Origin: an uncultured Hungatella sp.
GTDB taxonomy: Bacteria; Bacillota; Clostridia; Lachnospirales; Lachnospiraceae
Direction: 5' to 3'
DNA: 64,000 bases
Assembly (NCBI GenBank): GCA_910579515.1
Contig: CAJTUV010000010.1
Coordinates: 30,123-94,122, forward strand
Shown: in pieces, positions 51,940-60,363 of the stretch
Layout: every line of letters begins with the position of its first letter
Position numbering within the stretch: position 1 is the stretch's first letter
The notes under the pieces: model-generated
The model's input: the letters and a program-made list of their open reading frames with translations, nothing else
Told to the model about the DNA's origin: nothing
Database searches by the model: none
Made by a program: the position numbers and the translations under genes

Positions 51940-51967
51940 TTGACAGTCCTATATTTTTCTGTATAAT
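51940..51967 (+). promoter_or_regulatory. Sigma-A promoter of the XRE-potABCD operon
   Basis: TTGACA (51940-51945) and a perfect TATAAT (51962-51967), 16 bases apart. It lies 77 bases before the regulator ATG, leaving an A/T-rich leader in which the regulator could bind. Confidence 0.75.
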
Positions 51968-52043
51968 GGATTTTGCGTCGTGTTTATTATTACTAAACTT
52001 TTTGATTATTGTCATTAAATTATCTGAAGCTAAGGAGGCGGCT

Positions 52044-52577
52044 ATGGATATTGGGTTAAAGTTAAAGGAACTGCGTATCCTAAAGGGATTAACACAGGAA
52101 GAACTGGCTGACAGAGCTGAACTTTCTAAGGGATTTATCTCCCAGGTGGAACGGAATTTAACCTCCCCTTCCATTGCCACTTTAATGGATATTTTACAAT
52201 GCCTGGGCGCCTCCACTGCCGATTTTTTTACAGAAGCTTCAGAGGAACAGATTGTATTCGAAAAATCAGACTATTTTGAAAAATATGACGCAGAGCTAAA
52301 AAATGAAATTAAATGGATCATACCCAACGCCCAGAAGAATATGATGGAGCCTATTCTTTTAACTCTGGAGGCAGGGGGAGAAACCTATCCAGACAATCCC
52401 CATGAGGGAGAAGAATTCGGATATATTCTCCAGGGCAGCGTTACCATCCATTTAGGAAGCCAGATTTATCGTGCAAAAAAGGGAGAATCCTTCTATTTTA
52501 CTCCAGACAAAAAGCACTATCTGACAAGCAAGGCAGGAGCTATCCTTCTTTGGGTTACCACTCCGCCAAGTTTTTAA
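52044..52577 (+). CDS. XRE-family regulator with cupin domain, likely polyamine-uptake regulator
   Basis: 177 residues. Helix-turn-helix at about 8-55 (L-T-Q-E-E-L-A-D-R-A-E-L-S-K-G-F-I-S-Q-V-E-R) and a cupin at about 105-175 (H-E-G-E-E-F-G-Y-I-L-Q-G). HTH-cupin regulators such as PuuR sense small metabolites; the gene is 19 bases upstream of potA, so it probably controls polyamine uptake and its own promoter. The ATG at 52044 follows AAGGAGG; the in-frame ATG at 51966 overlaps the -10 box and is not a start. Confidence 0.92.
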   Translation: MDIGLKLKELRILKGLTQEELADRAELSKGFISQVERNLTSPSIATLMDILQCLGASTADFFTEASEEQIVFEKSDYFEKYDAELKNEIKWIIPNAQKNMMEPILLTLEAGGETYPDNPHEGEEFGYILQGSVTIHLGSQIYRAKKGESFYFTPDKKHYLTSKAGAILLWVTTPPSF

Positions 52578-52596
52578 TCTCAGGAGGAAACTTAAC

Positions 52597-53673
52597 ATGG
52601 GTCAGTCATTGATTGATTTACTTAACGTCTCTAAAAGCTTTGATAACGCCTTAGTGCTGGATGACTTAAATCTTTCTGTTAAGGAGAACACGTTCGTCAC
52701 ATTACTTGGTCCCAGCGGTTGTGGAAAAACTACCACACTGCGAATCATCGGTGGTTTTGAACATGCAGATACTGGAAAAATCATTTTTGACGGCCAGGAT
52801 ATCTCAAGTCTGCCTCCAAACAAACGGCAATTAAACACCGTATTCCAGAAATACGCATTATTTACCCACATGAATATTCAGGAAAATATCGCATTTGGGC
52901 TGAAAATCAAAGGTAAGTCTAAATCCTATATTGATGACAAAATTAAATATGCTTTAAAACTTGTGAATTTAGACGGATATGAAAAACGCAGTGTGGATTC
53001 CTTAAGCGGAGGTCAGCAGCAGCGTATCGCAATAGCCAGAGCCATTGTCAACGAACCCAGAGTTCTCCTCTTAGACGAGCCCCTTGGCGCCCTGGACTTA
53101 AAGCTGCGTCAGGACATGCAGTATGAATTAATCCGTCTGAAAAATGAGTTAGGCATCACCTTTATCTATGTAACCCATGATCAGGAAGAAGCTCTGACCA
53201 TGTCTGATACGATTGTGGTCATGAACCAGGGCTACATTCAGCAGATGGGAACTCCAGAGCAGATTTACAATGAGCCAGAAAACGCATTTGTTGCAGATTT
53301 TATAGGAGAAAGCAACATTGTGCCAGGCATTATGCTTCAGGATGAGCTGGTAGAGATTTTCGGCGCAAAATTTGCCTGTGTAGACAAAGGCTTTGGGAGC
53401 CATGTGCCTGTAGACGTAGTGATTCGTCCAGAGGATATTGATCTGGTGCCTCCCGAAGAAGGGACATTACAGGGCGTCTGTACTCATCTGATCTTTAAAG
53501 GGGTCCATTATGAAATGGAGGTCACCACTCCAAATGGTTTTGAATGGCTGATTCACAGCACGGATCTGTGTCCTGTAGGGAAAGCAGTGGGCCTTCGGGT
53601 AGATCCCTTTGATATTCAGATTATGAATAAACCAACTTCCGAGGACGAGGAGGCTCAAGGAGTCAATGAGTAA
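52597..53673 (+). CDS. potA: Spermidine/putrescine ABC importer ATPase
   Basis: 358 residues. Walker A G38-P-S-G-C-G-K-T-T46, Q-loop in F-Q-K-Y-A-L-F, signature L-S-G-G-Q-Q-Q-R and Walker B L-L-L-D-E-P-L-G-A-L are all present, with a C-terminal TOBE domain (about 270-350). It powers the PotBC permease with PotD as receptor. CAGGAGG precedes the ATG. It overlaps potB by eight bases. Confidence 0.95.
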   Translation: MGQSLIDLLNVSKSFDNALVLDDLNLSVKENTFVTLLGPSGCGKTTTLRIIGGFEHADTGKIIFDGQDISSLPPNKRQLNTVFQKYALFTHMNIQENIAFGLKIKGKSKSYIDDKIKYALKLVNLDGYEKRSVDSLSGGQQQRIAIARAIVNEPRVLLLDEPLGALDLKLRQDMQYELIRLKNELGITFIYVTHDQEEALTMSDTIVVMNQGYIQQMGTPEQIYNEPENAFVADFIGESNIVPGIMLQDELVEIFGAKFACVDKGFGSHVPVDVVIRPEDIDLVPPEEGTLQGVCTHLIFKGVHYEMEVTTPNGFEWLIHSTDLCPVGKAVGLRVDPFDIQIMNKPTSEDEEAQGVNE

Positions 53674-54478
53674 AAAACTTTTATCTGGTCCATACCTGTT
53701 ATGGATGATCGGTTTTACCATCATTCCTCTTGCGTTGATTGTTTTTTATGGACTTACAGACAAAGAAGGTGTGTTCACTCTGGAAAATATATTAGCGATT
53801 GCCACGCCAGAGCATCGAAAAGCCCTGTGGCTGTCCCTAGGCCTGTCCTTGGTAAGCACCGTTTTCTGCCTCGTTCTGGCCTACCCTTTAGCCATGATTC
53901 TGCGCAAACGCAATATTGGAAAAGGAAGTTTTGTAGTATTTATCTTTATCCTACCTATGTGGATGAATTTCCTGCTTAGAACCCTGGCCTGGCAGACCTT
54001 ACTGGAGAAAAACGGCGTCATTAACGGTATTTTGTCGTTTCTCCATTTACCGGCCCAGTCTCTGATCAATACGCCTGGAGCCATCATCTTGGGTATGGTG
54101 TACAATTTTCTGCCCTTTATGGTGCTTCCTATTTATAATGTACTCTGTAAAATTGATGACAATACCATCAATGCAGCTCAGGATTTAGGAGCCAATTTCT
54201 TTCAGACCCTGATCCGCATTTGGTTCCCTTTAAGCGTTCCGGGCATTATCAGCGGTATTACCATGGTGTTTGTGCCTGCCCTGACCACTTTCGTTATCTC
54301 TAACCTTTTAGGCGGAAGCAAAATTCTGCTGATCGGCAACGTCATTGAGCAGGAATTTACCAGAGGAAGTAACTGGAATCTGGGGTCTGGCTTGTCTCTC
54401 GTGTTGATGATCTTTATTTTAATCAGCATGGCGCTCATAGCCAAATATGATAAAAACGGGGAGGGTACTGCATTCTGA
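53666..54478 (+). CDS. potB: Spermidine/putrescine ABC importer permease PotB
   Basis: 270 residues with six membrane helices and the cytoplasmic EAA-like loop A-A-Q-D-L-G-A-N-F-F-Q-T near residue 171. N-terminal L-L-S-G-P-Y-L-L-W-M-I-G is typical of PotB. It pairs with PotC to form the polyamine channel. The TGATG overlap with potC gives translational coupling. Confidence 0.95.
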   Translation: MSKKLLSGPYLLWMIGFTIIPLALIVFYGLTDKEGVFTLENILAIATPEHRKALWLSLGLSLVSTVFCLVLAYPLAMILRKRNIGKGSFVVFIFILPMWMNFLLRTLAWQTLLEKNGVINGILSFLHLPAQSLINTPGAIILGMVYNFLPFMVLPIYNVLCKIDDNTINAAQDLGANFFQTLIRIWFPLSVPGIISGITMVFVPALTTFVISNLLGGSKILLIGNVIEQEFTRGSNWNLGSGLSLVLMIFILISMALIAKYDKNGEGTAF

Positions 54479-55281
54479 TGAAACGAACCAAAGACAGCCT
54501 TAAACGCGTTGTGGAAAACTTTTATCTGGTAATTATCCTGATTTTCCTTTATGCGCCCATCGCAACCATGGCAGTCCTTTCTTTCAACAATTCGAAGTCC
54601 CGTACTCAGTGGGGTGGTTTTACCCTCAAATGGTATCTGGAAATGTTTGAAAGTTCTGCTACCATCGATGCACTGACCAATACGCTTTTTATTGCCTTTG
54701 CTTCTTCCCTGATTGCTACAGTGATCGGCACTGCCGCCGCTATTGCTATCAACTCCATGAAAAAGACAACCAAGACGATCATTATGGGAATCACCAATAT
54801 CCCCATGCTGAATGCAGATATCGTCACTGGTATTTCTCTTATGCTGGCTTTTATCGCCTTTGGAATTTCCCTTGGTTTCCAAACCATTTTAATTGCGCAT
54901 ATAACGTTTAATATTCCCTATGTGATTTTAAGTGTCATGCCAAAATTAAAGCAGACCAGCAAAAGTACCTATGAGGCTGCCCTGGATTTGGGCGCTTCAC
55001 CGCTTTATGCATTTTTCAAGGTAGTATTTCCAGATATTCTTCCAGGTGTTTTATCAGGCTTTCTTCTGGCATTCACCATGTCCCTGGATGATTTTATTAT
55101 CACCCATTTTACAAGAGGAGCCGGAATCAATACCTTGTCCACCTTGATTTACAGTGAGGTAAGACGTGGAATCAAGCCTTCTATGTACGCTTTATCTAGT
55201 ATTATTTTTGTTACCGTATTGGTGTTGTTGATCATCACCAATTTTGCACCAAATCACAAAAAAGGAGGAGAAATGATATGA
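54478..55281 (+). CDS. potC: Spermidine/putrescine ABC importer permease PotC
   Basis: 267 residues, six membrane helices. F-N-N-S-K near residue 39 and the EAA motif E-A-A-L-D-L-G-A-S-P near 160 identify a PotC-type permease. It overlaps potB by one base and potD by four (ATGA). Confidence 0.95.
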   Translation: MKRTKDSLKRVVENFYLVIILIFLYAPIATMAVLSFNNSKSRTQWGGFTLKWYLEMFESSATIDALTNTLFIAFASSLIATVIGTAAAIAINSMKKTTKTIIMGITNIPMLNADIVTGISLMLAFIAFGISLGFQTILIAHITFNIPYVILSVMPKLKQTSKSTYEAALDLGASPLYAFFKVVFPDILPGVLSGFLLAFTMSLDDFIITHFTRGAGINTLSTLIYSEVRRGIKPSMYALSSIIFVTVLVLLIITNFAPNHKKGGEMI

Positions 55282-56372
55282 AAAAGCATTGTTTTGCCCT
55301 GTCCCTTGCCGTTGTGTTAGGAGCCGCTTCCATTCTTGGCGGCTGCAGCGGAAAGGCTGGCGCCCAGTCTGAGGAGGCAGGGGAGCTGTATGTCTACAAC
55401 TGGGGCGAGTACATTGACGAAGAGGTTATCGCCATGTTCGAAGAGGAAACGGGGATTAAGGTAATTTATGACATGTTCGAGACGAACGAAGAGATGTACC
55501 CAGTTATTGAAGCTGGCGGCGTCACCTATGATGCGGTGTGCCCGTCCGACTACATGATTCAAAAAATGATGGAAAATAATCTTCTTGCAGAGCTTAACTT
55601 TGACAACATCCCCAATGTCTCTGAAATTGACCCTGAGTACATAGAGCGTTCGAAAGCCTTTGACCCTGATAACAAGTATTCTGTTCCCTACTGCTGGGGT
55701 ACGGTAGGCATTTTGTATAATACAAGCATGGTAGCGCCTGAAGATATTCCTACAAAATGGTCTGATTTATGGGATGAAAAATTCAGTGGAGAGATTCTCA
55801 TGCAGGACAGCGTTCGGGACGCCTTTATGGTAGCTTTAAAGTCTTTGGGATATTCCATGAATTCTACAGATGAAGCCCAACTCACAGAAGCCAAAGAACT
55901 CCTGGTTCAGCAAAAACCTTTGGTTCAGGCATATGTAATCGACCAGGTCAGAGATAAGATGATTGGCGGTGAAGCCGCCATAGGCGTCATCTATTCCGGT
56001 GAGATGCTTTACATACAAGAAGAGGTTGAAAATCTGGGGCTGGATTACAACCTGGAATACGTGATTCCTGAGGAAGGGACAAACGTATGGATTGATTCCT
56101 GGGTAATACCAGCAAATGCAAAAAATAAGGAAAATGCAGAAAAATGGATTGACTTTTTATGCCGCCCTGAAATTGCGAAAATGAACTTTGAGTATATCAC
56201 CTACCCTACCCCCAACAAGGGAGCTTTCGAACTGCTAGATGAAGAGCTGCAAAACAATAAAGCAGTCTTTCCTGATTTGGATTCTCTTGAAAACTGTGAG
56301 GTGTTTCAATTTCTGGGCGATGAGGTTGATACGATTTACAATAACTTATGGAAAGAGGTTAAATCAAACTGA
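55278..56372 (+). CDS. potD: Spermidine/putrescine-binding lipoprotein PotD
   Basis: 364 residues. Lipobox L-G-G-C23, then L-Y-V-Y-N-W-G-E-Y-I-D, the classical PotD beginning. W-G and Y-N-T-S in the middle and W-I-D-S-W-V-I-P near 275 supply polyamine-binding aromatic and acidic residues. It is an extracellular receptor anchored to the membrane. AAAGGAGG precedes the ATG inside potC. The operon continues into a DUF1622 gene. Confidence 0.95.
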   Translation: MKKHCFALSLAVVLGAASILGGCSGKAGAQSEEAGELYVYNWGEYIDEEVIAMFEEETGIKVIYDMFETNEEMYPVIEAGGVTYDAVCPSDYMIQKMMENNLLAELNFDNIPNVSEIDPEYIERSKAFDPDNKYSVPYCWGTVGILYNTSMVAPEDIPTKWSDLWDEKFSGEILMQDSVRDAFMVALKSLGYSMNSTDEAQLTEAKELLVQQKPLVQAYVIDQVRDKMIGGEAAIGVIYSGEMLYIQEEVENLGLDYNLEYVIPEEGTNVWIDSWVIPANAKNKENAEKWIDFLCRPEIAKMNFEYITYPTPNKGAFELLDEELQNNKAVFPDLDSLENCEVFQFLGDEVDTIYNNLWKEVKSN

Positions 56373-56374
56373 TT

Positions 56375-56749
56375 ATGAAGATGATGTATGTTATACTGGA
56401 AGAACTGCTGCGTTATGTAGTGGATATTACAATTCTGCTTTTTGAGATTGTAGGTGTTTTTGTTATTATTATCTCTGGTGTGAAAGGCATTATAGATTAT
56501 ATAAAACACAATCCGTCCATCCGTTTAAACCTGGCCACAGGCATGGCCTTGGGATTGGAGTTTAAGTTAGGAAGCGAGATCCTCCGTACTGTGGTAGTCC
56601 GAGACTTAAGCGAAATCGCTACGGTAGCCGCTATCATCGCTCTGCGGGCAGCTCTGACATTCCTGATTCATTGGGAGATTAAGGTGGAAAAAGAAGACGA
56701 TGAAAAGCGAGAAGAGTTAGAATTACATAAACTGGAAAAGACGAAGTAA
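56375..56749 (+). CDS. DUF1622 small membrane protein in the polyamine operon
   Basis: 124 residues: two to three hydrophobic segments (about 18-38 and 72-92) and a very charged tail of K and E. I-R-L-N-L-A-T-G-M-A-L-G-L-E-F-K-L-G-S-E-I-L near 47-68 is the DUF1622 core. Function unknown. It starts two bases after potD and precedes the operon terminator, so it is co-transcribed with the polyamine importer. The ribosome binding site is not convincing, suggesting translation coupled to potD. Confidence 0.82.
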   Translation: MKMMYVILEELLRYVVDITILLFEIVGVFVIIISGVKGIIDYIKHNPSIRLNLATGMALGLEFKLGSEILRTVVVRDLSEIATVAAIIALRAALTFLIHWEIKVEKEDDEKREELELHKLEKTK

Positions 56750-56750
56750 A

Positions 56751-56778
56751 GGGGCTGCTCATGGCAACCCCCTTTTTT
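56751..56778 (+). terminator. Rho-independent terminator of the potABCD-DUF1622 operon
   Basis: GGGG (56751-56754) pairs with CCCC (56768-56771), and TGC with GCA inside, followed by TTTTTT (56773-56778). It also serves as a convergent end for the sugar importer genes on the minus strand. Confidence 0.8.
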
Positions 56779-56788
56779 ATGTATCTTT

Positions 56789-57640
56789 TTATCCCTTCAA
56801 ACCGGAAGTGCTGATACCCTCTACCAAATACTTTTGCAGACAGATAAACATGATAACTGCCGGCATAATTGATATGGTAGCCATAGCGAACATGGCGCCG
56901 TAATCAGAAGAAGAACCCGGGTCACAGAACAGCTTCAAAGCCAAGCTGACCGGATATTTGGCAGATTCATTAATATACAGCAATGCAGATAAGAAATCAT
57001 CCCATCGCCACATAAAGGAGAAAATTGTGGATGTAATCAACGCTGGTGTAGTCAACGGCAAAATAATGCGGAAGAAAATGCTGTAGTAGGAACATCCGTC
57101 GATTTTAGCTGCCTCATCCAGTTCCCTTGGAATACCATCAATAAAGTTAGTAATCTGATATACGAAGAATCCCTGGATCGCAAAGAAATATGGCAAAATC
57201 AGGGGCTTGTAGGAACCAACCCAGCCAAGCTTCTGATACCACAGATACTGAGGAATCATCAAAACCTGTGCAGGAAGCATCATAGAAAGCAGCATAGCCA
57301 CAAAGAGAATCCTCTTTCCAAAAAATTTACATCTGGAAAATCCAAATGCTACCAGAGCAGATGATATCAGAGTACCCATGGTTGCAATGATGGAAATAAA
57401 CAAAGAATTTTTAAAGAAAATGCCAAATGAAATCTTTGCAAATCCCTTCCAGCCATTGGCGTAATTTTCCAATACAAACTTTGATGGAATCAACTGATTC
57501 GCCGTTGTAAATATGGTCTGCGTGGGTTTAAAGGAGCTCATAATCATCCACACCAGAGGATAAATCATAACCAGTCCTAAACCACATACCAACACATGAT
57601 AGACGATCTTTCCGATTGTTCGTTTTGTTGACATACCCAT
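56789..57640 (-). CDS. Sugar ABC importer permease (MalG/UgpE-like)
   Basis: 283 residues, six membrane helices. The EAA loop E-L-D-E-A-A-K-I-D-G-C-S is near residue 178, and W-M-I-M-S-S-F-K-P near 31 is typical of the MalG branch. It combines with the upstream MalF-like permease and the binding protein in a CUT1-type importer for oligosaccharides. No ATPase is in the cluster, so a shared MsmK-type ATPase encoded elsewhere is likely. GGGGG is nine bases before the ATG. Confidence 0.93.
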   Translation of the reverse strand: MGMSTKRTIGKIVYHVLVCGLGLVMIYPLVWMIMSSFKPTQTIFTTANQLIPSKFVLENYANGWKGFAKISFGIFFKNSLFISIIATMGTLISSALVAFGFSRCKFFGKRILFVAMLLSMMLPAQVLMIPQYLWYQKLGWVGSYKPLILPYFFAIQGFFVYQITNFIDGIPRELDEAAKIDGCSYYSIFFRIILPLTTPALITSTIFSFMWRWDDFLSALLYINESAKYPVSLALKLFCDPGSSSDYGAMFAMATISIMPAVIMFICLQKYLVEGISTSGLKG

Positions 57641-57643
57641 AGT

Positions 57644-58555
57644 TTAGAACCCCCCTTCATAAACCCAGAATTTTTTGGTTGCAAACAGCACCAAAGTAAT
57701 AAGTCCAATGATTGCCAGCATAATCCATGCCAGGGCAGCACCATAACCAGTATTGTAGAACTCAAAGGACTGCTGGTACATATACACAGTATAGAATAAG
57801 GTAGAGTTAAGCGGTTTACCCTGTGTGATAATAAAACACTGCGTAAACGCCAAAAAGCCGTTAATCATCTGCATAACCAGATTAAAGAAAATATTCGGCG
57901 TCAAAAGAGGCAGAGTCACTTTCCAGAACTGCTGCCATTTGTTCGCTCCATCCACAGTAGCCGCCTCATAAAGAGAAGCCGGAATCTGCTTAAGGGCAGA
58001 CAAAAAAATCAACATGGAAGAACCGAACTGCCATACAGCCAGAACGATCAGAACCCAGATCGCCGTGCTGGTATTCCCCAGCCATGCAAAGCTGGTCTCA
58101 ATGCCAATGGCATTCAGTAATGTATTAATAACACCATCTGTAGCCCACATTCTTTTCCACAATACGGCTACTGCTACAGAACCGCCGATGATGGAAGGCA
58201 AATAGTATGCGGCGCGATAAAAACCGGTGGCTTTTGTCGTTTTTAAAAGAATCATTGCAACAATCAAAGCGAAAATCAGACGAAGCGGAACGGAAACCAA
58301 AGCAAAATAGAAGGTAACGCCAATGGTCTGCCAGAATACTTCATCATCTGTAAACATCTTAATGTAATTCTTCGCGCCTGAGAATACAGCCGGCGTCAGA
58401 ATGTTGTAATCACAGAACGAATAGTAAAGCGAAATCCCCATAGGAACAATCATGAACATCAGAAAGCCAATAATAAACGGAGAGCAAAATACAACTCCTG
58501 CTACGCTTTCCTTACACAGAAACTGTTTAAAGGTCAGGTTCTTCTTCCCCTTCAT
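57644..58555 (-). CDS. Sugar ABC importer permease (MalF-like)
   Basis: 303 residues with six membrane helices and the EAA motif L-Y-E-A-A-T-V-D-G-A-N. F-C-S-P-F-I-I-G-F-L near the N-terminus is common in CUT1 permeases. The ATG at 58555 has AAGGAGG; an in-frame extension to 58678 runs back through the hairpin and has no ribosome binding site. It lies three bases before the second permease, giving one transcript. Confidence 0.92.
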   Translation of the reverse strand: MKGKKNLTFKQFLCKESVAGVVFCSPFIIGFLMFMIVPMGISLYYSFCDYNILTPAVFSGAKNYIKMFTDDEVFWQTIGVTFYFALVSVPLRLIFALIVAMILLKTTKATGFYRAAYYLPSIIGGSVAVAVLWKRMWATDGVINTLLNAIGIETSFAWLGNTSTAIWVLIVLAVWQFGSSMLIFLSALKQIPASLYEAATVDGANKWQQFWKVTLPLLTPNIFFNLVMQMINGFLAFTQCFIITQGKPLNSTLFYTVYMYQQSFEFYNTGYGAALAWIMLAIIGLITLVLFATKKFWVYEGGF

Positions 58556-58641
58556 GTGTAAACCTCCTTTATCGTTTTTATGTACTCCTAAAGTCTCTCT
58601 GTGTCCGAATTTGTGAGATTTTAAGAGTACACGTTTTAACC

Positions 58642-58674
58642 AAGAAGGGAGCAGAGAACCTCTGCCCCCTTCTT
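58642..58674 (-). other. Long intercistronic hairpin between binding protein and permease genes
   Basis: A 15-base-pair stem (one G-U pair) with a three-base loop: AAGAAGGGAGCAGAG (58642-58656) and its partner at 58660-58674. No T-tract follows, so it probably stabilises or processes the mRNA after the binding-protein gene, raising its level over the permeases. Confidence 0.65.
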
Positions 58675-58700
58675 CCATCCCCTATCATATGTCTAAAGTT

Positions 58701-60068
58701 TTATTTGGCTGCCATAATCTTGTTAGCCTCTGCAAGGAATTCTGCAGCTGCTGCAGCTGCGTCTAACTGTCCATAGCAAACCTTTTCAATGGTACGATTC
58801 ATCAGATCATACACCTCGCTTGCGCCGTCTGGCTGTGGAGGGTTAATTGGAGAGCTGTTTGGAGTCACAACATCATTGATGAATGCAGTAACCTTCTGAT
58901 CAATTTCACTTAACTGCGGAGCAACTTCTTCTGCAATATCAGTTGGAGCCGGAACACCTCTCTCGCCCAACAAAATGTTATTGGCGTCAGAGGAGTTGAT
59001 CATGAAATCCAGAACCTTAACTGCTTCTTCTTCATTCTTTGTATGAACACCAACAGAGAAGAACTGGCTGGACTTTAAGTAACCGGATTTCTTTGGATCT
59101 GGAGCCGGCCAGGTAGTGATTCCTATCTCCATACCTTCAGGAGCTGCATTCTGCATAGCTGCCAGCTGGTTAGAGTTGTAGAACTCACACCAGGACTGTG
59201 TTGCTGGAGTAGAGTTGTATACCATAGGAGTCTGCTCTACAGAGCCAAGAGTAATCTCCGCAAATACGGCTGGCTCTAACATCCATCCCTCTTCAAGACC
59301 TTTGGTATACATCTCAAAGAAATGAATCCAGTCTGCTTCTGTACCATTCATGCACTTGTCGCCAAATGGAACAATGTCATAGGATCTCATAAAGTACTCG
59401 CTCCAGGAGTTTGCAATACCATAGGCAATGTCTGTCTTCACACCTGTCTTCTCAAATATCTCTTTGCACAGTGCATAGAATTCATCCATTGTCATGTTGT
59501 CTTTGATGGTAATGCCGTTGGCATCCAACAAGGTCTTATTGTAAAGAAGAGCTGGGGAGTTAATTCCCGCTGCAATCGCGTAAACTCCACCGTCTACCGT
59601 ACCAGAAGCGATGGTATTCTCAGAAATATCGGAGACATCCAGAGTACCGTTATCAATGTATGGCTTTAAGTCTACCAGAAGGTTGCTCTTAGCATACTGG
59701 TCAACATACATATAATCCATCTGGAGAACATCCGGAATCGCCTGTCCTGCTGCCATAGTCGCCAGTTTATTCCAGTAGTCATTCCACTCTGCAAACTGTC
59801 CGTCAATGGAAATGCCGGGATTTAACTCACAATATTTATCCAGAGCAGCCTGGGTTCTCTCATTACGAACCTGATTGCCCCACCAGTACATAACCAGGCT
59901 GGTCTCGCCGCCTGCTGCCGCTTTTGTCTCACCGTTTGCTGCCGCCGTGGTCTCGCTGCCTGCCGCCGCTGTGGTATTCGTTGTGCCGCTTCCAGAACCG
60001 CCCCCACACCCTGCCAGGGATGCTACAGTCATAGCACACGCCATCAACAATGCAATTTTTTTCTTCAT
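58701..60068 (-). CDS. Sugar ABC importer substrate-binding lipoprotein (family 1)
   Basis: 455 residues. Lipobox L-A-G-C21, a T/A/G-rich linker with repeated E-T-T-A-A-A and E-T-K-A-A-A segments to about residue 52, then a family 1 solute-binding domain starting V-M-Y-W-W-G-N. The linker holds the domain away from the membrane. The likely substrate is an oligosaccharide but cannot be named. The ATG at 60068 follows AAGGAGG; the earlier in-frame ATG at 60116 is not supported. A promoter lies at 60105-60133. Confidence 0.93.
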   Translation of the reverse strand: MKKKIALLMACAMTVASLAGCGGGSGSGTTNTTAAAGSETTAAANGETKAAAGGETSLVMYWWGNQVRNERTQAALDKYCELNPGISIDGQFAEWNDYWNKLATMAAGQAIPDVLQMDYMYVDQYAKSNLLVDLKPYIDNGTLDVSDISENTIASGTVDGGVYAIAAGINSPALLYNKTLLDANGITIKDNMTMDEFYALCKEIFEKTGVKTDIAYGIANSWSEYFMRSYDIVPFGDKCMNGTEADWIHFFEMYTKGLEEGWMLEPAVFAEITLGSVEQTPMVYNSTPATQSWCEFYNSNQLAAMQNAAPEGMEIGITTWPAPDPKKSGYLKSSQFFSVGVHTKNEEEAVKVLDFMINSSDANNILLGERGVPAPTDIAEEVAPQLSEIDQKVTAFINDVVTPNSSPINPPQPDGASEVYDLMNRTIEKVCYGQLDAAAAAAEFLAEANKIMAAK

Positions 60069-60104
60069 AATAAATTCCTCCTTATTAATTGATGAAGTGT
60101 TTTG

Positions 60105-60133
60105 ATTATATCCCATTCCTAAATCTTTGTAAA
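60105..60133 (-). promoter_or_regulatory. Sigma-A promoter of the sugar importer
   Basis: On the minus strand TTTACA (60128-60133), a 17-base spacer and a perfect TATAAT (60105-60110), about 37 bases before the binding-protein ATG. Confidence 0.8.
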
Positions 60134-60290
60134 TTACTGAAAACCGATTTATGGGTTTAAAAAAGCGAGTTCATTGTATATTCTGTATAGTTTTTTATTT
60201 GATAGTTTTGACGCCCCAAGTCGTTTTTGTATAAAACCGACGAATTCTAATAAATAAAACAGTAATTTTTTCCAAATAGTTGAGAAGCCA

Positions 60291-60319
60291 TTGTGTTACA
60301 ATCATATTTTGTATATAAT
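60291..60319 (+). promoter_or_regulatory. Sigma-A promoter of the YesM/YesN-like pair
   Basis: TTGTGT (60291-60296), 17-base spacer, TATAAT (60314-60319), 45 bases before the kinase ATG. The rest of the 295-base divergent gap (60134-60290) is A/T-rich and shows no further element I can support. Confidence 0.65.
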
Positions 60320-60363
60320 GCTATAGAGATTCAAACTCACACATGGCCAGGGGGGGTGTGCAC

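Noticed and set aside
60134..60290. Catabolite-responsive element (cre) in the importer/kinase gap
   Set aside because: A TGAAAAC-like stretch near 60139 does not match the cre consensus well enough.
60346..60360. Run of G residues before the kinase start
   Set aside because: Short homopolymer; it serves as ribosome binding site and no phase-variation evidence exists.
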